Shown: one piece after another, positions 61,315 to 64,000 of the stretch
Numbering within the stretch: the stretch's first letter is position 1
Layout of the letters: every line of letters begins with the position of its first letter
NCBI GenBank assembly: GCA_020848035.1
Contig: JADLAX010000014.1
Span: 124,001-188,000 of the forward strand
DNA from: Anaerolineae bacterium
Lineage (GTDB): Bacteria > Chloroflexota > Anaerolineae > Promineifilales > Promineifilaceae
Reading direction: 5' to 3'
Length of the DNA stretch: 64,000 nucleotides
Notes under the pieces: model-generated
The model's database searches: none
Seen by the model: the letters and a program-made list of their open reading frames with translations, nothing else
Told to the model about the DNA's origin: nothing
Position numbers and translations under genes: made by a program

Positions 61315-61373
61315 GCGTGAAACGTGAAACGTGATCAGAGAGGCATCACGTTTCACGTTTCACGCATCACGGG
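61315..61373. repeat. GTGAAACGTGAAAC palindrome
   Basis: GGCGTGAAACGTGAAACGTGAT faces ATCACGTTTCACGTTTCACGC. It lies 42 bases below the lysoplasmalogenase stop, where it may terminate that transcript. The rest of 61132-61414 shows an AAAAGTGAA string but no gene. Confidence 0.8.
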
Positions 61374-61414
61374 CTGTAAACCCCCTGAATTCCCAAAGAG
61401 CCAAAGTGAAAAGT

Positions 61415-62152
61415 TTAGGTTTGTAGGAGGGCAACGGCCGTTGCTGCGCTGTACACAATCAACATCTGCCCCGGCCCGTAGGTGAGCCAGATGACGTCGC
61501 CGATGAGGAAGAAGCTGAGGTCGTTGAACAGCTGGGCCGCCAGGATGAGATCGCTGATGAGGAACAGCGCCGCGCCGACGGCCAGCCAGGTAAACTGCCC
61601 CTGCTGAATTGCCAATCCGGTGGCCATGCCCGCCGTGCTGGCCAGCAGCAGGGCGTAGGGCAGCGCGGCGTAGTGCAGCGTGGTCGGCTGCTGGCCGCGA
61701 TATACCACAAAGTACCAGGCCGCCGCGCCAATGATCCACCAGACCACCAGGCTGCCCCAGCGCGCCGACCCGTCGGTTAAACCCATCTGGCTGGCAAAAC
61801 GCCAGATGCCAATGATGTAGGCCACATGCCCCAAGCCGAACGTGGCCATGCCGCCCAAGACGTTCCGCCCGCCGGGCATCATGCCCGCCATGAACAGGTC
61901 GCCCATAAAGCCAAAGGTCATGCCGATGGCCAGCCAGAGCACAAAGCCGTTGGCCGCGTTTTGGCGGGTGAGCAAGAACCAGCTCCACGCCGCCAGCACC
62001 AGCACGGCCGAAGAGGCGAGCCGGGTCCATTTGGGCATACGCTGGCTGGCGTCGGCCGGACCTAAAATGAAGCCGCCAAACAGCAAAACAGCCCACAAAA
62101 TCAGGAGGGCAATTAACCAGTAACGAGAGGAAGTTGGCAGAAAATCAAACAT
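61415..62152 (-). CDS. Lysoplasmalogenase (YhhN/TMEM86 family)
   Basis: 245 residues with about eight helices. The family signature runs through WLAIGMTFGFMGDLFMAG (acidic residue in GDLF) and AALFLISDLILAAQLF (SDLILA). YhhN proteins hydrolyse the vinyl ether of lysoplasmalogens; the bacterial role is less clear. The start follows a TACAAT box by six bases, with no ribosome site, so it appears leaderless. Confidence 0.85.
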   Translation of the reverse strand: MFDFLPTSSRYWLIALLILWAVLLFGGFILGPADASQRMPKWTRLASSAVLVLAAWSWFLLTRQNAANGFVLWLAIGMTFGFMGDLFMAGMMPGGRNVLGGMATFGLGHVAYIIGIWRFASQMGLTDGSARWGSLVVWWIIGAAAWYFVVYRGQQPTTLHYAALPYALLLASTAGMATGLAIQQGQFTWLAVGAALFLISDLILAAQLFNDLSFFLIGDVIWLTYGPGQMLIVYSAATAVALLQT

Positions 62153-62158
62153 GCGGGA

Positions 62159-62164
62159 ATTGTA
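62159..62164 (-). promoter_or_regulatory. -10 box of leaderless lysoplasmalogenase gene
   Basis: On the minus strand TACAAT (62164-62159) is followed by six bases and the ATG. ACGGCCGTT lies just upstream (62172-62180). Confidence 0.5.
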
Positions 62165-62332
62165 CCGGGGAACGGCCGTTATGCTAAATTTTCATCACGA
62201 ATTTGACGAATGGACGAATGAGACGAATGATTTGTTGGCAAAATTCGTACCATTGGTTGATTCGTGTGATTCGTGATTTGTTTTTTGCAACTTTTAGGCG
62301 GGTTTCCGGTACACTCTGGCAGGAAGCAAACG

Positions 62333-62911
62333 ATGACGCACACAGACGAGCAGCGGCTGCTGCACCAGGCCAGGCAGGGAGACGAAACCAGCGCCGCCGC
62401 GTATGGCGAATTGGTGCGTCGGTACCAAACGGCCGTCTTCAACACCGCGTATCGTTTGCTGGGGCGGCGGGTCGAGGCCGAGGATGCGGCGCAAGAGGCG
62501 TTTTTGCGAGCATACCAGGCATTGGACCGATTTGATATGGAACGGCCGTTTGCCCCCTGGATCAAGCGCATCACCACCAACCTGTGCCTGAACTGGCTGG
62601 AGAGCGACCGGGTAAAGCCCCAGCTGCTGGCCGCCGAGCTGGGCCGCGACGACGAGCCAGTGAGCATGGACGATTGGGCCCAGACAGCCCTCTCGCCCGA
62701 GCAGACGCTGGTGCGCCAGGAGCAGGCCACCCGGCTGCACGAAGCGATCTGGGCGCTGCCGCCCCACTTTCGCGCCGCCATCGAGCTGCGCCACTTCCAG
62801 GAATTGAGCTACGAAGAAATGGCCGAGGTGCTGGAACGGCCGCTCAGCAGCGTCAAAAGCGATTTGTTCCGGGCACGGAAGCTGTTGGCGGAGAAGATGG
62901 GAGAAATGTGA
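62333..62911 (+). CDS. ECF-type RNA polymerase sigma factor
   Basis: 192 residues. Region 2 (LGRRVEAEDAAQEAFLRAYQALDRFDMERPFAPWIKRI) and region 4 (LPPHFRAAIELRHFQELSYEEMAEVL, then PLSSVKSDLFRARKLLAEKM) are typical of the ECF/SigW class. AGGAAG precedes the ATG. It is followed by its likely anti-sigma factor and a membrane protein in the same direction. The last region 4 codons carry ACGGCCGC, a variant of the common octamer. Confidence 0.92.
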   Translation: MTHTDEQRLLHQARQGDETSAAAYGELVRRYQTAVFNTAYRLLGRRVEAEDAAQEAFLRAYQALDRFDMERPFAPWIKRITTNLCLNWLESDRVKPQLLAAELGRDDEPVSMDDWAQTALSPEQTLVRQEQATRLHEAIWALPPHFRAAIELRHFQELSYEEMAEVLERPLSSVKSDLFRARKLLAEKMGEM

Positions 62912-63013
62912 GCAAGTTTGCAAGTTGCAAGTGGGCAAGTTTGCAAGTGGGCAAGTTTGCAAGTTGCAAGTGGGCAAGTTGCAAGTGGGCAAGTTTGCAA
63001 GTGAGCAAGTGCT
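62912..63013. repeat. Tandem repeat of GCAAGT words, one arm only
   Basis: GCAAGTTTGCAAGT, TGCAAGTGGGCAAGT and similar words are repeated about twelve times without a complementary arm. It lies directly after the sigma gene. Such single-arm tracts may expand into the two-armed palindromes seen elsewhere. Confidence 0.7.
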
Positions 63014-63080
63014 TGGGGGGCTCAGGGGCACAGATAAACTTGACACTTGAATACTTAAAAACCTGAACACAAAAAAGATT

Positions 63081-63650
63081 ATGGACAAATTTAACGACGA
63101 GCTACTGCAAGAATATTTAGACGGCACGCTGGATGATGAGACCCGGCGGGCGGTGGAAGCACATCTGGCCCGTTCACCGGAGGCGCGGGCGCAGCTGGCC
63201 GAGCTACAAGCGCTGTTTGCCAGCCTGGAAGCGCTGCCGGAGCTGCCGCTCACCACCGATTTGTCGGTGGCGGTGGTGACGGCGATTGGGCGGGAAACGG
63301 CCGCTTCGACTACGCTCAGTGCAGGCGTGGCCCGTCCGCTGCCGCGCTGGGTGTGGGGGCTGCTGCTGGGCCAGGTGGCCGTGGCGGTGCTGCTGCTGGG
63401 CCGTGTCTGGTCCGCATTGGTGGATTGGTGGGGCACCGGCCAGGCCATTGCCACGGATTGGCTGGCCACGGTTCAGATGAGTTTGCTTGGCTGGGTGAAT
63501 GAATTTTGGCTGGGGGTAACGGCCGTCTGGCAGCAACCCACTTTGCCAACGTTGTCGATTGATTTGCCCACGGCGCAGTGGGCGCTGCTGTTTGGCCTGG
63601 CGCTGGTGGTCTGGCTGGCGGGCAACCGTCTGCTGTTTGTGAATGACTGA
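63081..63650 (+). CDS. Anti-sigma factor-like membrane protein
   Basis: 189 residues. The N-terminal segment LLQEYLDGTLDDETRRAVEAHLARSPEARAQLAEL, split as LLQEYLDGTLDDETRR and AVEAHLARSPEARAQL, resembles anti-sigma zinc-finger-like heads but without the Cys ligands. Two hydrophobic stretches follow (WVWGLLLGQVAVAVLLLG and ALLFGLALVVWLAG). The Ala/Thr loop TAASTTLSAGVARP is encoded by the dispersed TTCGACTACGCTCAGTGCAGG string (63305-63325). Confidence 0.75.
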   Translation: MDKFNDELLQEYLDGTLDDETRRAVEAHLARSPEARAQLAELQALFASLEALPELPLTTDLSVAVVTAIGRETAASTTLSAGVARPLPRWVWGLLLGQVAVAVLLLGRVWSALVDWWGTGQAIATDWLATVQMSLLGWVNEFWLGVTAVWQQPTLPTLSIDLPTAQWALLFGLALVVWLAGNRLLFVND

Positions 63651-63660
63651 TTACCCCCAC

Positions 63661-63755
63661 ACCGCCGAGGGCTAAAGCCCCCGGCTAGTTGTGAAAGCCC
63701 CGCTGGGGCTAAAAACTGATTACCGATTACGAAATACCGTTTACCAAACACCGTC
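63661..63755. repeat. Hairpins CCGCCGAGGGCT and CGGTAATC words
   Basis: CCGCCGAGGGCTAAAGCCCCCGGCT repeats the hairpin at 41856. CGATTACGAAATACCGTTTACC follows. It separates the anti-sigma gene from the last gene. Confidence 0.65.
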
Positions 63756-63770
63756 CCACGGGAGGTTCAC

Positions 63771-64000
63771 ATGGCTGAAGGATTACAACTCACAATTATC
63801 ATTTTGTTTAGCTGGGGCACGCTGGCGGCGCTGTTGGTGCTGCTGCCTGCCCTGCTGCCGGGGCGCGTGGCGCGGGCGCAGCAGGTGGCGCAAAATAGTC
63901 CGGGGCGGTCGTTGGTGATTGGGCTGGTGAACCTTCTCTTTTTTAGTTTGGTAGCCATCATTTTTGCCCAGGGCGGCGACGTGGGTGGTCTGATTGCCCT
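63771..64000 (+). CDS. Membrane protein, partial
   Basis: The frame begins MAEGLQLTIIILFSWGTLAA and runs off the window end after 76 codons. It has a first helix, a short basic loop (PGRVARAQQVAQNSPGRS) and a second helix. GGGAGG precedes the ATG. It probably completes the sigma/anti-sigma operon; its function is unknown. Confidence 0.6.
   Translation, partial: MAEGLQLTIIILFSWGTLAALLVLLPALLPGRVARAQQVAQNSPGRSLVIGLVNLLFFSLVAIIFAQGGDVGGLIA

Noticed and set aside
62912..63013. CRISPR array
   Set aside because: The words are 6-8 bases, contiguous and without unique spacers, and no cas gene is present.
1..64000. tRNA, rRNA or tmRNA genes
   Set aside because: No cloverleaf with a GTTCRA arm, and no conserved rRNA segment, was seen on either strand by eye; a covariance search was not possible.

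Overview
The window looks like a chromosomal segment of an environmental Chloroflexota bacterium, probably Anaerolineae or a near relative. This is inferred from gene content: a type III glutamine synthetase, CysO-type cysteine synthesis, DUF4395 next to thioredoxin, PQQ-type sugar dehydrogenases, and secreted proteins ending in a (Y/F)LPL(V/I) tail. It is also inferred from dense palindromic intergenic repeats. I saw no rRNA, tRNA, CRISPR array, transposase or phage gene. Two features run through the whole window. The octamer ACGGCCGT occurs about 100 times by hand count, where one or two are expected. Small palindromes built from tandem 6-10 base words fill most gene junctions and in places enter coding sequence.

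Layout. 1-5.9 kb: membrane proteins, a NapH-like ferredoxin protein, a glycosyltransferase, and a methyltransferase/kinase/cupin operon. 5.9-6.8 kb: a CsgG-like gene flanked by two decayed copies of the gltD 3' end. 6.8-21.1 kb: a nitrogen block with gltD, gltB, amt, an unknown gene, glnN (type III glutamine synthetase), a soluble GAF-GAF histidine kinase and an ANTAR response regulator. 21.2-29.1 kb: clpC, a PPOX protein, murI, a C26 peptidase, rplS, a small conserved protein and proS. 29.1-36.9 kb: a nucleotidyltransferase pair, a self-regulated HTH/membrane pair, adenine deaminase, an ECF sigma factor, an OsmC protein and a flavin amine oxidase. 37-45.6 kb: five or six lipoproteins with Thr/Pro-rich linkers and two small hypothetical genes. 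45.7-55.3 kb: a GAF histidine kinase, a metallophosphoesterase, rmlB, and two sugar dehydrogenases flanking a secreted esterase. 55.4-60.8 kb: a VOC protein and a sulfur-carrier cysteine cluster (moeB-rhodanese, thioredoxin-like, DUF4395, cysO, JAMM protease, cysM) containing a SAM-I riboswitch. 61.4-64 kb: lysoplasmalogenase, ECF sigma and anti-sigma factors, and a partial membrane protein.

How the genes work together. Amt imports ammonium, GlnN makes glutamine and GltBD makes glutamate. The amt and glnN leaders each have a good sigma-70 promoter followed by an intrinsic terminator before the start codon. The histidine kinase and ANTAR regulator just downstream belong to families that act by antitermination, so a local riboregulatory circuit is likely. 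In the sulfur block, MoeB-rhodanese would load sulfur onto CysO, CysM would add it to an activated serine, and the JAMM protease would release cysteine. CysO here ends Gly-Gly-Lys, and the Lys and stop codon come from a palindromic repeat.

Six genes appear to have leaderless transcripts: a -10 box lies 6-10 bases before the start codon, often with an extended TGn.
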